64,000 nt of DNA. Source: Cornus controversa. Taxonomy: Eukaryota; Streptophyta; Magnoliopsida; Cornales; Cornaceae. Below the pieces are notes generated by a model, which saw nothing but the letters and a program-made list of their open reading frames with translations, made no database searches and was not told where the DNA came from. A program made the position numbers and the translations under genes. The stretch is from positions 7,682,501 through 7,746,500 of the forward strand of contig CM048847.1 in the NCBI GenBank assembly GCA_026545225.1, in the 5' to 3' direction. How positions within the stretch are numbered: the stretch's first letter is position 1; every line of letters starts with the position of its first letter. This document shows, one piece after another, positions 25,255 through 35,971 of this stretch.

Positions 25255-25485
25255 CTTTGATGCATTAAAGTCCCCACTTCGATGCATCATAGCTTTGATG
25301 CACTGACATTAGCTTCGATGTATCAATTTTTAAAAGTCCTATTTTCCTGCCAACTCTAGTAGCGTTTGCACCCTGTGTTGATAGATCGTCAATGTATTAA
25401 CAGGATTGATGCATCAAAACCTCTATTTCTATACGTCGACAACATCGATGCATCGAAGTTGCCACTTCAATGCATCGCACCGAAG
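25255..25485. repeat. Palindromic word cluster between pol and 3' frame of element A
   Basis: About seven copies of the cttcgatgcatcgaag word and variants occur within 230 bp, for example cacttcgatgcatc, gcttcgatgtatc, catcgatgcatcgaag and cacttcaatgcatcg. It is the same word as in the element's LTR at 6972-7047. In elements B and C a different palindromic word sits at the equivalent position, just upstream of the 3' frame. Confidence 0.75.
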
Positions 25486-25964
25486 CACGTGACTGCACAC
25501 GCAGTCACTTAATATTCAAACCCCTCGTCTTTCCCTCGCATTTTTCTCTCATTTGCTTACGACTCTTTACATTCTCTTGGTTGTCTAGAACTCCCAAACA
25601 AGACCAACCATCTTAATCAACAATCTTCAAGCCCAAGGAGAGGATTTCACTTGCCTACAAATCCATTTGGGTTCAGTTTGCACTTTTGCAAGGTAAGAGC
25701 TTTATATTCCTTTTGTACATACTTGTTCAATTTTGAAATACAGGAGTATGGGTCTTAGATTTTCGTAGGAGTTGTGAGTGTTCTTGTTTGATTAAGTTAG
25801 AAAGTGAGAATAGAACATTTGTAATTTGTATATATGGGTACATACATAAGCTTCGATTTTGTTTAAAAATTAACATGACAAGCATAATGGCTATTTTTGA
25901 AATTCTTGGTGTAATTTTTGTGGCCAGGTTCACTTTCAACTAGATATTTTTGTGACCTCTCATA

Positions 25965-26860
25965 CCATGGCTAGTGACCAGGCTCCTCCCATTTCGGTTC
26001 GCGACATACCTTGGGGTCAATTAGCAACCCGAGACTTCCACCCTTAGCATACAATGGACATTGATGATTTTATCGAGGATCCATATGCGGCTTGGTCTCT
26101 TTTTTCCCTCACAGAGTGCCATTTGTTGGGCCTTTTGGTACCTACCACTGAGATTTATTACCCTCGGCTAGTTCGTATCTTCTACATGAACATGTCCTAC
26201 AACTTTGATACCCCAGATACACTACACACCACTACTGATGGTGTTGCTCTTACCATCATTATTCAGGATATAGCTGATTGCATTGGGTGTCCATATGAGG
26301 AACCTAAAGATCTTTACTTGGGAGAGAAAATCAGCCAGTTTCTCGACATTCCTTCCCACCTTTCTATTTTAGCCATGATCTGACACATGCGTCGAGGTCA
26401 TTTTTTGGATCCTCCCACCAACTCCTACACCACTAAATCTTTGTGCCTAAGGAAGTTGTGGTTCTTCAACACCATTTTCCAACGGAATGCACACACTTTT
26501 ACCCATATGTTTCTTAATGTCGCTCCTAAAGAAGAAGCAGGCGATCCTGTTATGGATGCACTTGAGGGGGAGGACATTGACTTGGCCAAGGCTGACTCAG
26601 ACATTCCTACCATGAGCCACGCCGATTATGACTATCTGGCCACTGGCTTAGAGTGTCTTAGTGCCAGCCTCCAGCAGTTATAGGTGGAGTTCACCGAGCA
26701 TCGCCAACAAACATATGATTTTCTAGGCGTTATTGGCAATGACATAATTAGTTTGATGCAAGATAACAATCTTGCACTTCAGCACTGTCGGCAGACTGAT
26801 GCACACCTAGATGCATCTAATTCTGCACCACCACCGTCGCCGCCTCCTCAGCCTTAGTTA
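25965..26860 (+). pseudogene. 3' Athila-type frame of element A (env-position ORF)
   Basis: This reading frame set lies after pol, where Athila elements carry an extra ORF often labelled env-like. It aligns by eye with the 3' frame of elements B and C: LLGLLVPTTEIYYPRLVRIFYMN here matches ASIFVPLSSTIYPRLVKVFY there, and TTDGVALTIIIQDIADCIGCPYEEP matches SVDGTIVRVDMSSIAIAMGCPHECP. The tail is Pro-rich. I see no signal peptide or membrane segment, so an envelope role is not supported by what is visible. It is broken. Confidence 0.7.
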
Positions 26861-27031
26861 TAGTTTTGTTATTTTTGTTTCATATTTTTATTTTATTTCA
26901 GTTATGTATGTATTTACAATCCTTGAATTGTCTAGTGCCTTTTGACACTCTCTTTTGTTGCTTTTTAAGCAATTCTTTTGTATTCCATAAATTCCAGCAT
27001 TTGTACTCACACATGTTTGAATTATTAGAAT

Positions 27032-27036
27032 ATTAT
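27032..27036. other. Target-site duplication of solo LTR F, left copy
   Basis: attat lies directly before the LTR and is repeated at 28469-28473 directly after it. Confidence 0.88.
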
Positions 27037-28468
27037 TGATTCGTGTGTGAGTGTGACTCAAAAAGTATATCAATTAAAATTTCCACACTTCGCAATAGAA
27101 CGAATTCCTTGCAGAATAGGGCTATCAAAATGAATGGGTATCGAACCTCAGGGACTGTGGTCTGACTGAGTTGAATTGTTAGGACTAATTCTAATTAAAT
27201 TTAAAAGAAATAAATTCTGATTTTTAATTCTAAATTAACTAATGAAGCAATTGAACAAAAGTAAGAAAAACTAAGGAGTGTAGAGAATATAAGATAAGTC
27301 TAGGGTAATTGATTTCACCACTAACTTCACAATCAATGGTCAATTGAACTAACTATGGGGCATCATATCATGCATAAGTGGTGTCGGTGGCTACAAGCTC
27401 ACCTCCATCCGTTAAGAAGATAACATATGATTAAGGCTAAGTCATGGACTATCTTCGATTGGCATAGGCCATCTGCCTAACTACTCTAATCTAGGGTGCA
27501 GTATGGTTCATCTTCTCTAGGCATAATCCATCAAAGCTTTTAATGATATATTCAGTGAAAACCATTGTGTAACAATCACTCTCATGATCACAGAAAACAA
27601 GAGGGACGAGTTCAATACAACAATTAAATATCTAAGACAAGATAAGAAATCATTGAAACTGAATTTATAAGACTTTTATTGCTCAATTCTATAATAAGAA
27701 TCCTCTAAATTATACAATCTGTGAATGAATACAAAAATCCCCAATAATTAGAACAATCAAACCAGTGATGTTTAGTTAGGGCTCCATCAAAACCCTGGTG
27801 GCTGAACTAGCCGCTCATGATACGCCTTGTTCTCCAATGATTCTCTATTCCAAAAGCTCTTCAAAGCTGCTGCCAAGCCTCCCAATACAGCCCTAATTTG
27901 TCACTTTAAATAGCCAAGAGAATAGATCAAAGTCCTAATCCAATTAGGAATTAATTAGGTTTTCCCGCAGCACTAATCAGGTGGATTTTTCCTGCTGACT
28001 TCGGCCCAACTTTTGACCCACTAGAAGTCCACTTTACGGAATTTTCGTGAAATACAAAAGTGTGTAGAATCAAATTTCGTTCAACCCATCGCGAGAATTA
28101 TGTCGATTTGAGTCTCAGAAATAAGACTTCTGGTCCATTTTCCAAAACGGGATTAAGACTATATTATGCACAGATTTGGGCTTCAGGCCCGAAACCTTCT
28201 TAAGCAGTTGTAATTCTCTTGGACCTCTTTCTTGGGCTGATTTGAGTTAAAATATGGAGTTCAATGGATCCCTTTGATGTAGGCTTCATCTAACCATTTT
28301 GCATGTCATCTTTAAAAGCCCAAAATCACGGTTTTAATTGAAATAATCATTAAGGCCCTGAAAATACAGAAAATACTAAAACAAAGTAAAATCACAAAAT
28401 AATCTATCACTAAGAGAATAAAATACATAAGTTAAGAGGCTAGAATGCGTAACATTCAACGCCTATCA
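27037..28468 (-). mobile_element. Solo LTR F of the B/C Athila family
   Basis: It is a single 1432 bp LTR with plus-strand ends TGATTCGTGTG...CGCCTATCA, clearly homologous to the B and C LTRs but more diverged from either than the B pair are from each other. It is flanked by attat on both sides with no internal sequence. This is the footprint expected when two LTRs of one element recombine. It lies in the 3' region of element A. Confidence 0.9.
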
Positions 28469-28473
28469 ATTAT
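28469..28473. other. Target-site duplication of solo LTR F, right copy
   Basis: attat matches 27032-27036. Confidence 0.88.
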
Positions 28474-28701
28474 CAGCTTTTTTTTTGTCTTTACATTTTA
28501 TTTTCGTCTATTCTTTTTATTTATTTTCCAGTGAATGTATGTTATGTTGGTATGTACTTGTAATTGTGCAGGTTTTAATGCCCCACGTATCCAATGCATA
28601 CCCGTGTACGCATGTATCAACTACCCTAACACGTTTGATGTTTTCACTTTTTGAAATCCATCAACCAGCTGGTAACATCGTTCGAACTCTTTTTAGTATA
28701 A

Positions 28702-28737
28702 ACATTGAGGACAAGGTTTGATTTAAGTTTGGGGGTA
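28702..28737 (+). other. Conserved hairpin plus polypurine-like block (element A)
   Basis: acattgaggacaaggt followed by ttgatttaagtttgggggta is the element A version of the block shared by B, C and D. The hairpin arm is less perfect here, as expected in the oldest element. Confidence 0.65.
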
Positions 28738-28782
28738 GTATCGTACACTTGCATACATTATTTTCGCATATATTGCATTTTT

Positions 28783-29374
28783 TTAGGGTAAAGTGCATAA
28801 AACCCCCCTCTAGTTTCAAAAACGTGCAGAAAACCCCCTTCATGTTCACTTTGCACCCTTATAGTTTCAAAAATGTGCAAATCAACCCTTCAACGCTAAA
28901 AACACATTTTAAGTTCCAATTTTACCCTTCTACATAATTCTTAATATTTTCAACAAAATTAATTTTATTCTTTTATATACTTTTTGAAAAATATTAATTT
29001 AATTATAAATAAATATTCTTGTTTTATTATTATTTCGTGGCCAAGCAAAAAAAAATAATTCTTCATTGTTAAAAAAAAACATTTGACATTACTTAATTCT
29101 TAATATTTTCAACAATAGAAATTTTCTTCTTTTTACATATATTTTAAAAATATTAATTTAATTATATATAAAATATTATTGTTTTATTATCATTTCATGG
29201 CCAAGCAAACAAAATTAAAAAAAAACTTCATTGTTTTAAATTTTTTTTATGCCATTGTTTAAAAAAAGTTTATTTTAAACAATGCCAAAAAAATAATTTA
29301 GAAACAATGAAGTTTTTTTAAAATTGTTTTAAAATATTTTTTGCTTGGCCATGAAATATGTCTGCACTCACCCA
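28783..29374. mobile_element. Possible decayed DNA-transposon edge with fold-back repeats
   Basis: The edge agggtaaagtgcataaaaccccc at about 28785 resembles the ends of widespread plant MITE/MULE-like elements, with related phrases (aaacgtgcagaaaaccccc, aatgtgcaaatcaaccc) just inside. A matching inverted end was not found on the right. An AT-rich tandem duplication (unit about 159 bp, 28935-29093 and 29094-29240) and a fold-back repeat follow. No transposase frame is visible. The family is not established. Confidence 0.4.
29192..29357. repeat. Inverted (fold-back) repeat
   Basis: The left arm starts atttcatggccaagcaa (29192) and passes through acttcattgttt. The right arm mirrors it and ends ttgcttggccatgaaat (29341-29357). 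Arms are roughly 70-80 bases, imperfect and AT-rich, with a loop near 29265-29276. The left arm also belongs to the second unit of the 159 bp tandem duplication. Confidence 0.8.
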
Positions 29375-29406
29375 GTGTCTTTTTCTTGCACTCGCCCACA
29401 TCACAC
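29375..29406 (-). mobile_element. TRIM-LTR-like fragment, left piece
   Basis: cccagtgtctttttcttgca followed by ctcgcccacatcacac resembles the complement of the start of the TRIM LTR at 53799 (cccagtgtctgtcttcgcac then ccgcccactcacac). The matching continuation lies at 53244-53269, right of element C. The fragment is short and broken, so the assignment rests on about 55 aligned bases in two pieces. Confidence 0.55.
29402..29406. other. Target-site duplication of element C, left copy
   Basis: cacac lies directly before the C 5' LTR and is repeated at 53244-53248 after the 3' LTR. Confidence 0.85.
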
Positions 29407-30914
29407 TGATAGGCGTTGAATGTTACGCATTCTAGCCTCTTAACTTATGTATTTTATTTTCTTAGTGATAGATTATTTTGTTACTTTACTTCGTTTTAGT
29501 GTTTTCTATATTTTCAGGACCTTAATGATTATTTCAGTTAAAACCATGATTTTGGGCTTTAAAGAAGACATCCAAGATGGTTTGCTGAAGTCTACATCAA
29601 GGAGATCCATTCAAGCATTTATTTTAACTCAAATCAGCCCAAGGAAGAGGTCCAATAAAATTACAGCTGCTTAAGAAGGTTTCGGGCCTGAAGCCCAAAT
29701 CTGCGCATAACACAGTCTTAATCCCATTTTGGAAAATGGACCAGAAGTCTTATTTTTGAGCCTCAAATCGACTTAATTTTCGCAAAAGATTGAACGAAAT
29801 TTGATTCTGCACACTTTTGTATTTCCCAAAAATTCCGTGAATCGAACTTCTAGTGGGTCAAAAGTTAGGCTGAACATCAGCAGGAAAAACCCACCTGATT
29901 AGTGCTGCGGGAAAACCTAATTAATTCCTAATTGGATTAGGACTTTGGTGTATTCTCTTGGGGCATAAAGTGAAGAATTGGAGATTACAGAGATTAAGGA
30001 GATTACAGAGATTGGAGAGTCTGAGAGGGCTAAGGAGAGAACAGAAGACATACTTTACAGAGCCATTGGAGAACGAAGTCATATGCATAATTCATGAAGA
30101 TGATGCCCTCTTCCTCAACAGTTGAAGCTTCTTCTTCTACCATGAGTGGTTAGTTCATCCACTAGGGTTTTGATGTAGCCCTAACAAAGCATCAATGGTT
30201 TGATTGTTTTAATTATTGGGGACCTTTATATACATGCATAAATTGTGTAATTTAGAGGATTCTTATTATAGAATTGAGCAATAAAAGTCTTGTAAATTCA
30301 GTTTCAAGGATTTCTTATCTTGTCTTAGATATTTAGTTATTGTTATTGAACTCAATCTCTCATATTTTTTGTGATTATGAGAGCGATTATTACACAATAG
30401 TAATCACTGAATATATCATTAAAAGCTTTGATGGATTATGCCTAGAGAAGATGAACCATACTGCACCCTAGATTAGAGTAGTTAGGCAGATGGCCCATGC
30501 CAATTGCAGATAGTCCATGACTTAGCCTTAATCATATGTTATCTTCTTGATGGATGAAGGCGAGCTTGTAGCCACCGACACCACTTATGCATGATGTAAT
30601 TCCCTATAGTTGATTCAATTGACCATTGATTGTGGAGTTAGTGGTGAAGTCAAATACCCTAGATTTCTCTCATATTATCTTCACTTTCTAATTACTTTGA
30701 TTTATTTTATTTTATCTTTTTAATTTGTTTAAAAATCAGAATTCTTTTCTCTTAAATTTAATTAGAATTAATTCCGTGTTCCAACTCATCAGACCATAAT
30801 CCCTGAGGTACGATACCCCTTTCGATAGCCCTATTCTGCAAGAAATTCCTTCTATTGCGAAGTGTGAAAATTTTTAATTGATATACTTTTTGAGTCACAC
30901 TCACACGCGAATCA
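29407..30914 (+). repeat. 5' LTR of element C
   Basis: It is 1508 bp, TGATAGGCGTTGAATG...CGCGAATCA, and is the plus-strand form of the LTR seen in minus orientation in B and F. The primer site follows after five bases. Confidence 0.9.
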
Positions 30915-30919
30915 ATTTT

Positions 30920-30937
30920 TGGCACCGTTGCCGGGGA
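30920..30937 (+). other. Primer-binding site of element C
   Basis: TGGCACCGTTGCCGGGGA is the tRNA-Asp type and identical to that of element B. Confidence 0.88.
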
Positions 30938-31059
30938 TTATCTATTTGATTGATTGGATTTTACAGAATTAATTTTAATTGGATTTTTAGTTTAGGAAAT
31001 TTTTATATTTTGTTTTTAATTTTTTTTTTGTTTTCTTTTCAGGTGCTTTTGGTTAATAT

Positions 31060-32760
31060 ATGCAAGGTCGTCGTTCTGTAGCTGATCCTTTGATACCTCT
31101 TGATCCTGAGCCTGAACGTACTCATAGAAAACAGAGGAACATCCCTGTTGATACCAATGTGCAAGAGGAAGAATTATTGAAGACATGGCAGAAGAGAGGA
31201 ATAACAACCTTGTTCCTAATGCGGATGGAGAAAGGGCTAGATTGCTTAGGGACTACTATGTTCCTGAGACATATACCTCACCAGCGGGTTTTCAACTACC
31301 CAATGTCACAGCACAGAATTATGAGATCAAGTTCAGCATTATTCAGATCTACCATCTTATTTTGGATTGACTCAAGAAGACCCTTATAAGCATCTGGATG
31401 ACTTCATTGAAGTGTGCTCAACTACCAAAATTCATAACTTCTCTGAAGATGCTTTTAGAATGAGACCTTTTCCATTCTCCCTAAAAGATAAAGCAAAGTA
31501 TTGGTTCAATTCTCTACCGGCAGGTTCTATCACGACTTGGACTCAGATGCAACATGAGTTTCTCAAGAAGTATTTTTCGATAGGGAAGACCAATCAGTTC
31601 AGACGTGCTATCACTGGTTTCTCCCAACATGAGGGGGAACAATTTTATGAGACATGGGAAAGATTCAAGGACCTTATTAGGAAGTGTCCCCATCATCAAG
31701 TTTCTAAGTGGCAACTAGTGCAAAGTTTCCATGAAGGGCTGACAGAAGCCAACAGACAGATGGTTGATGCATCTTGTGGAGGTACTTTTATGTTGAAGAA
31801 TGAAGAAGAGGCATGGACCTTATTTGAAAATCTTAGTGACAACTCTCTACAACATATTTCCTATACTTGTTCCAACAGACCTGCCACTACAAGGAAGACT
31901 GATGGGATTTTTGAGGTTGGTGCTTCAGAAGTTATGCCAACTGATATTGATTTAATTGCAAAGAAGGTAGCAGCAATTATGGCTGCCAATCAAACTCCTT
32001 CTACTTCAAATCCTCCATTGCTAGGCCCTTGTGAATTTTACTTTAGTCCTATGCATAATGTGAGCAATTTTCCTTCGATGGGGCAATTTTCTGATATTCA
32101 ACATGAGCAAGTCCAAGCTACATTCACTGGACCAATGAATCCTCCACGAGGTAATACTTACAATCCCACATGGAGTAATCATCCTAGTTTTTCTTACAGT
32201 AACCAAGGGACAGCAATGCAACCATCATATCAACCTAGGACTTTTGTACCTTAATAGCAATATCAAACACAAAGTCCTATGGCCCAAAGAATTTTTGCTA
32301 TTGAAGACAAGCTGACACTTACCTTGTCTAAATTTGACAAGCTTGATTCTCTTATAGAGACGGTGCAAGCTACTGCAGCAACAGTACAATCTACAGTTCA
32401 GCTAGTGCACTCGCATTCTCAATCCATTGCCAAACTGGAATCTCAGTTTGGATAGCTTGCTACGTCATTGAGTAGAAGAGAAAAAGGGAAGCTCCCTAGT
32501 CAACCAATTGCTAATCCAAGAGGGATGCAAGCTTCCACAAGTAACCCACACCATGAGCAAGTTCAAGCCATTACCACTTTGAGGAGTGGGAAAACAATTG
32601 ATAATAAGGTGGGTGAGAAGAAAGAAGAAGAAAAAGTGACCACAAGTCCAAGTGCTGAAATTCCTTATGAGCCCAAGGCTCCTTTCGCACAATGTTTTCT
32701 TAAAGCATCTAAATTGGAGAAGCAAGGGGACAAGCTGCATGACATGATGGAGGTGTTTTG
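31060..32760 (+). pseudogene. Athila gag region of element C
   Basis: It opens MQGRRSVADPLIPLDPEPERTHRKQ. The gag core at about 31370-31830 reads EDPYKHLDDFIEVCST, DKAKYWFNSLPAGSITTWTQ and [21 protein letters not shown] diverged zinc-knuckle region follows near 32030-32070, then a Gln/Pro-rich linker and a VQAITTLRSGKTIDNKV segment that precedes the protease. It is nearly the same as gag of B. A fossil with a few breaks. Confidence 0.87.
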
Positions 32761-34318
32761 ACAAGTGAAGATTAATTTGCCACTCCTTGATGCCATCAAG
32801 CAAATCCCTCCTTATGCTAAATTTTTGAAGGACTTGTGCACTTAGAAAAGGCGTTCTAAAAGTTATGTGCCAAAAAAGGTGATGCTGCCACAACAAGTGA
32901 GTTCTATAATTCAGTAGTGCACTCCTCCCAAGTACAAAGATCCTGGTGCCCCAACTATCTCATGCATCATTGGGAAGCACCATGTTGATAAAGCTCTTCT
33001 TGATTTGGGTGCAAGTGTGAATTTGCTACCCTATTCAGTCTACTTACAATTGGGCTTGGGAGAATTGAAGCCTACCTCGGTGGTATTGCAATTTGTAGAT
33101 AGATCAACAAAGCAACCCCGAGGAATCATTGAAGATGTGCTCATTAAAGTGGACAAGTTCTACTTTCCTGTTGATTTCATCGTACTTGACACTGAGCCGA
33201 TTTATAATCCGAAGAGGCATATCCCAGTGATCCTTGGTCGACCTTTCTTAGCTACTGCGGATGCTTACATAAATTGTAGGTCGGGGATCATGGATATTTC
33301 ATTTGGCAACATGAAGGTTAAGCTTAATATTTTCAATGCTATTGAGAATCCTCCAGATCAGACTGATGTCTTCTTCATAGATTCTGTGGATATGTCTGAA
33401 TCTATAGATAAAATAAAGGTGCAAGAAAAATAGAAGGAAAAGAAGGGGTTCAAAGATCATGTTTCTACCATTGTGGTAGGTTCTGTATCCACTAAACCTT
33501 CCAAAACACTTCAGAGTGAGCAATTGTTTGGAGTATCCGACAACTCCACACCATGGTATGCAGATATTGTGAATTATTTAGCCACGGGAAAAGTGCCACG
33601 AGACTGGACCAAGCGAGAACGTGATAGATTCTTCTCTAAAGTTCATCATTACTTTTGGGAGGATCTAGAGCTATTTAAATATTGTCCAGATCAGATTATT
33701 CGGCAATGTGTCCCAGACCATGAGTTTCAAGATATTTTCAAGTTCTGCCACTCATTAGCATGTGGAGGCCACTTTAGTGCAAGGAAGACAGCAGCAAAGG
33801 TACTTCAATGTGGATTCTTTTGGCCTTCTCTGTTTCATGATGCATATATTTTTTGTAAAACTTGTGATCACTGTCAAAGATTGGGTTCAATGTCGAAGCG
33901 CAATATGATGCCAATGAGCCCCATTCTGGTGATTAAAATTTTTGATGTTTGGGAAATTGATTTCATGGGACCTTTTCCACCCTCTTTTGGGTACGAATAT
34001 ATTCTAGTTGGTGTGAATTATGTCTCCAAATGGGTGGAGGCCATTGCCACTCGAACCAATGATCACAAGGTGGTAATCAAGTTCATGCATGAGAATATTT
34101 ATAGTCGATTCGAAATTCCTCGAGCCTTGATCAGTGATGATGGTTCTTATTTTTGCAATAAATTCTTAAGAGGTTTGCTTGCTAAATATTCAGTGACATA
34201 TAAGGTGGCAACACCTTACCATCCTCAGACAAGTGCGCAAGTAGAGCTGTCCAATCGAGAAATTAAGCATGTTCTCGGAAAGACAGTGAGACCGGATAGA
34301 AGAGATTGCTCATTGTGA
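32761..34318 (+). pseudogene. Athila pol parts of element C (protease and integrase)
   Basis: The protease area shows [20 protein letters not shown] near 33000 and [29 protein letters not shown] near 33220-33310. From about 33500 on, integrase is recognised by the zinc-binding stretch [21 protein letters not shown]...CKTCDHCQ, then [28 protein letters not shown] and [19 protein letters not shown]. No reverse transcriptase core was recognised. It is broken. The frame is interrupted by element D and element-like integrase tail resumes at 48451. Confidence 0.87.
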
Positions 34319-34395
34319 CTGAGTGAGGCACTATGGGCATATCGGACTGCTTACAAAACTCCTATTGGTATGTCACCATATCAGTTGGTGTATGG

Positions 34396-34400
34396 GAAAG
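34396..34400. other. Target-site duplication of element D, left copy
   Basis: gaaag directly precedes the D LTR and is repeated at 48451-48455, both within integrase sequence of element C. Confidence 0.93.
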
Positions 34401-35971
34401 TGTTATGCTTGGAAAGGTTATTTGTTTTACCAAAATAATTCTTGTCCAATTCTTAATAAATCACTCGCAATAGCACGAATCTTTGTAAGATAGGGCTCTT
34501 GTGAAGGTGTCGATCCCACAGAGAATGTGATTAAATTAGTCTCATTTGATTCATTGAAAGAGAGGTTAATATTTTTGGTCTTTGTTTAACATAAAATAAA
34601 TGGCACTAGTTAAAGTTTGAATTGATAAATATAAGAGGGACTAGGGTATTGATTTCACCACTAGCCTCACATCAATGGAAGAATGTATTTCAACTTGGGA
34701 AAGTTACATATGTATAATCATTATTCATGGGATTTGTCACATACCACCATGATATCTTCAAGAAAATACATAAATCAAAAGATAAGAATAATTCATCTCT
34801 AGTTAGTATGAATCGTCTACCTAACTAGTTAAATAAAAGACATAACATGAAATTAAAAGTGTAGAACGATTCATCTTCCTTAAGCATGAATTATCAAATC
34901 TAATGAATTTATGTTCTAATAAAACTATTGTATAACTTTCATACTTTATAAGATAAGAGAAGAATGAAGTCAAGATTAAACATAACTTTATACTTCAATT
35001 GCAAATGCAATCCTCAAAGTTATACAACTTATTATACACATATAACAATCCCAAATAAAAATATTATTATCATACCATTGATGCTTGACTAGGACTACAT
35101 CAATGCCCTAGGAAGAGTTTTAGCTCCTCATGGCTAACTTACAAGTCTTCATAGTTGAAGAACACTTCTTATTTCTATATGTGTGCAGAATATTTCCACT
35201 CACTTCTCCTCTCTACACTACTCAATTCCCCTCCATTTATAGCCAAAGTTAGTGCAATATGAGTGTCTACCATTTCTTCCACTAAAACTCATCCTATGGC
35301 CTAAATAGCTCCATATGTATTCCATTTAGAAGAATTGGATCATCTCCCTACATGTGTATAGCACTTTGGTGAATTAATTGAGTGGGGTGGTTGCTTGTCA
35401 TCTCATTGGTCACTTGTCACAAAATTTTCAAAGCAACCAAAGAAAAATCTGCCCAGAATATTTATCCTACTGTTTTGTCCACTTTCAACCACCCAGATGT
35501 CAGAATTAGAGATTTCTCAAAACTAAACGTATTTAGAACTCTCTTTTATCTTTCCATAGCCACAAAAATCGCCTTAATTAGAATCTGGAGCATGAAGTTA
35601 TGGTCAAAATACAAACAGTGCGCAGATCAGAATTTTGAACGAATTTTGGGCTTGAGATTAGTCTTGCACTTGTACTTGACCCAATGAATGAACCAATTCA
35701 GATTTTTGGCCCCTTTTGCATTAAATCTTCAATATAGCTTGGCCCAATCCATGGACTCATCATTGGAATTTGGCCCAAACTAATGGCAATTTCTTCTTCT
35801 TATGGAAGCCTCATTGAAAGCCCAAGAACCATGGAATTAACCACTATTTCATCTAAGGATCTGAAAATGACAAAAATAGAATAAAACTATAAAAATACTA
35901 ATATAAACATAATTAAAGGATTAACATATGTAAATTAGAATGACTGAATGCACAACATTCTGTGCTTATCA
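34401..35971 (-). repeat. 3' LTR of element D
   Basis: It is 1571 bp with plus-strand ends TGTTATGCTTGG...GTGCTTATCA. The complement of the polypurine tract, cacccccaaactt, follows on the right. Confidence 0.95.

Larger units (their letters stand above)
6700..28780 (+). mobile_element. Athila-type Gypsy element A, old, host to insertions B and F
   Basis: The 5' LTR (6700-8050), tRNA-Asp-type primer site, gag, protease, reverse transcriptase, RNase H, integrase and a 3' Athila-type reading frame are recognisable in order on the plus strand. Element B interrupts it at 10112-21264 and solo LTR F at 27037-28468, each with a matching 5 bp duplication. No 3' LTR was found and the element-like sequence fades near 28780, so the end is approximate. 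It is clearly broken, with well over ten breaks, and is older than B. With only one LTR its age cannot be measured. Confidence 0.85.

Noticed and set aside
25965-26860. Envelope glycoprotein in the Athila elements
   Set aside because: The 3' frames of A, B and C show no signal peptide, cysteine-rich ectodomain or transmembrane helix, so only the position supports the env label.
35382-35687. 101-codon frame in the D LTR, repeated at 47861-48166
   Set aside because: It lies wholly within both LTRs, is open only because the LTRs are near-identical, and shows no domain or low-complexity signature of a protein.
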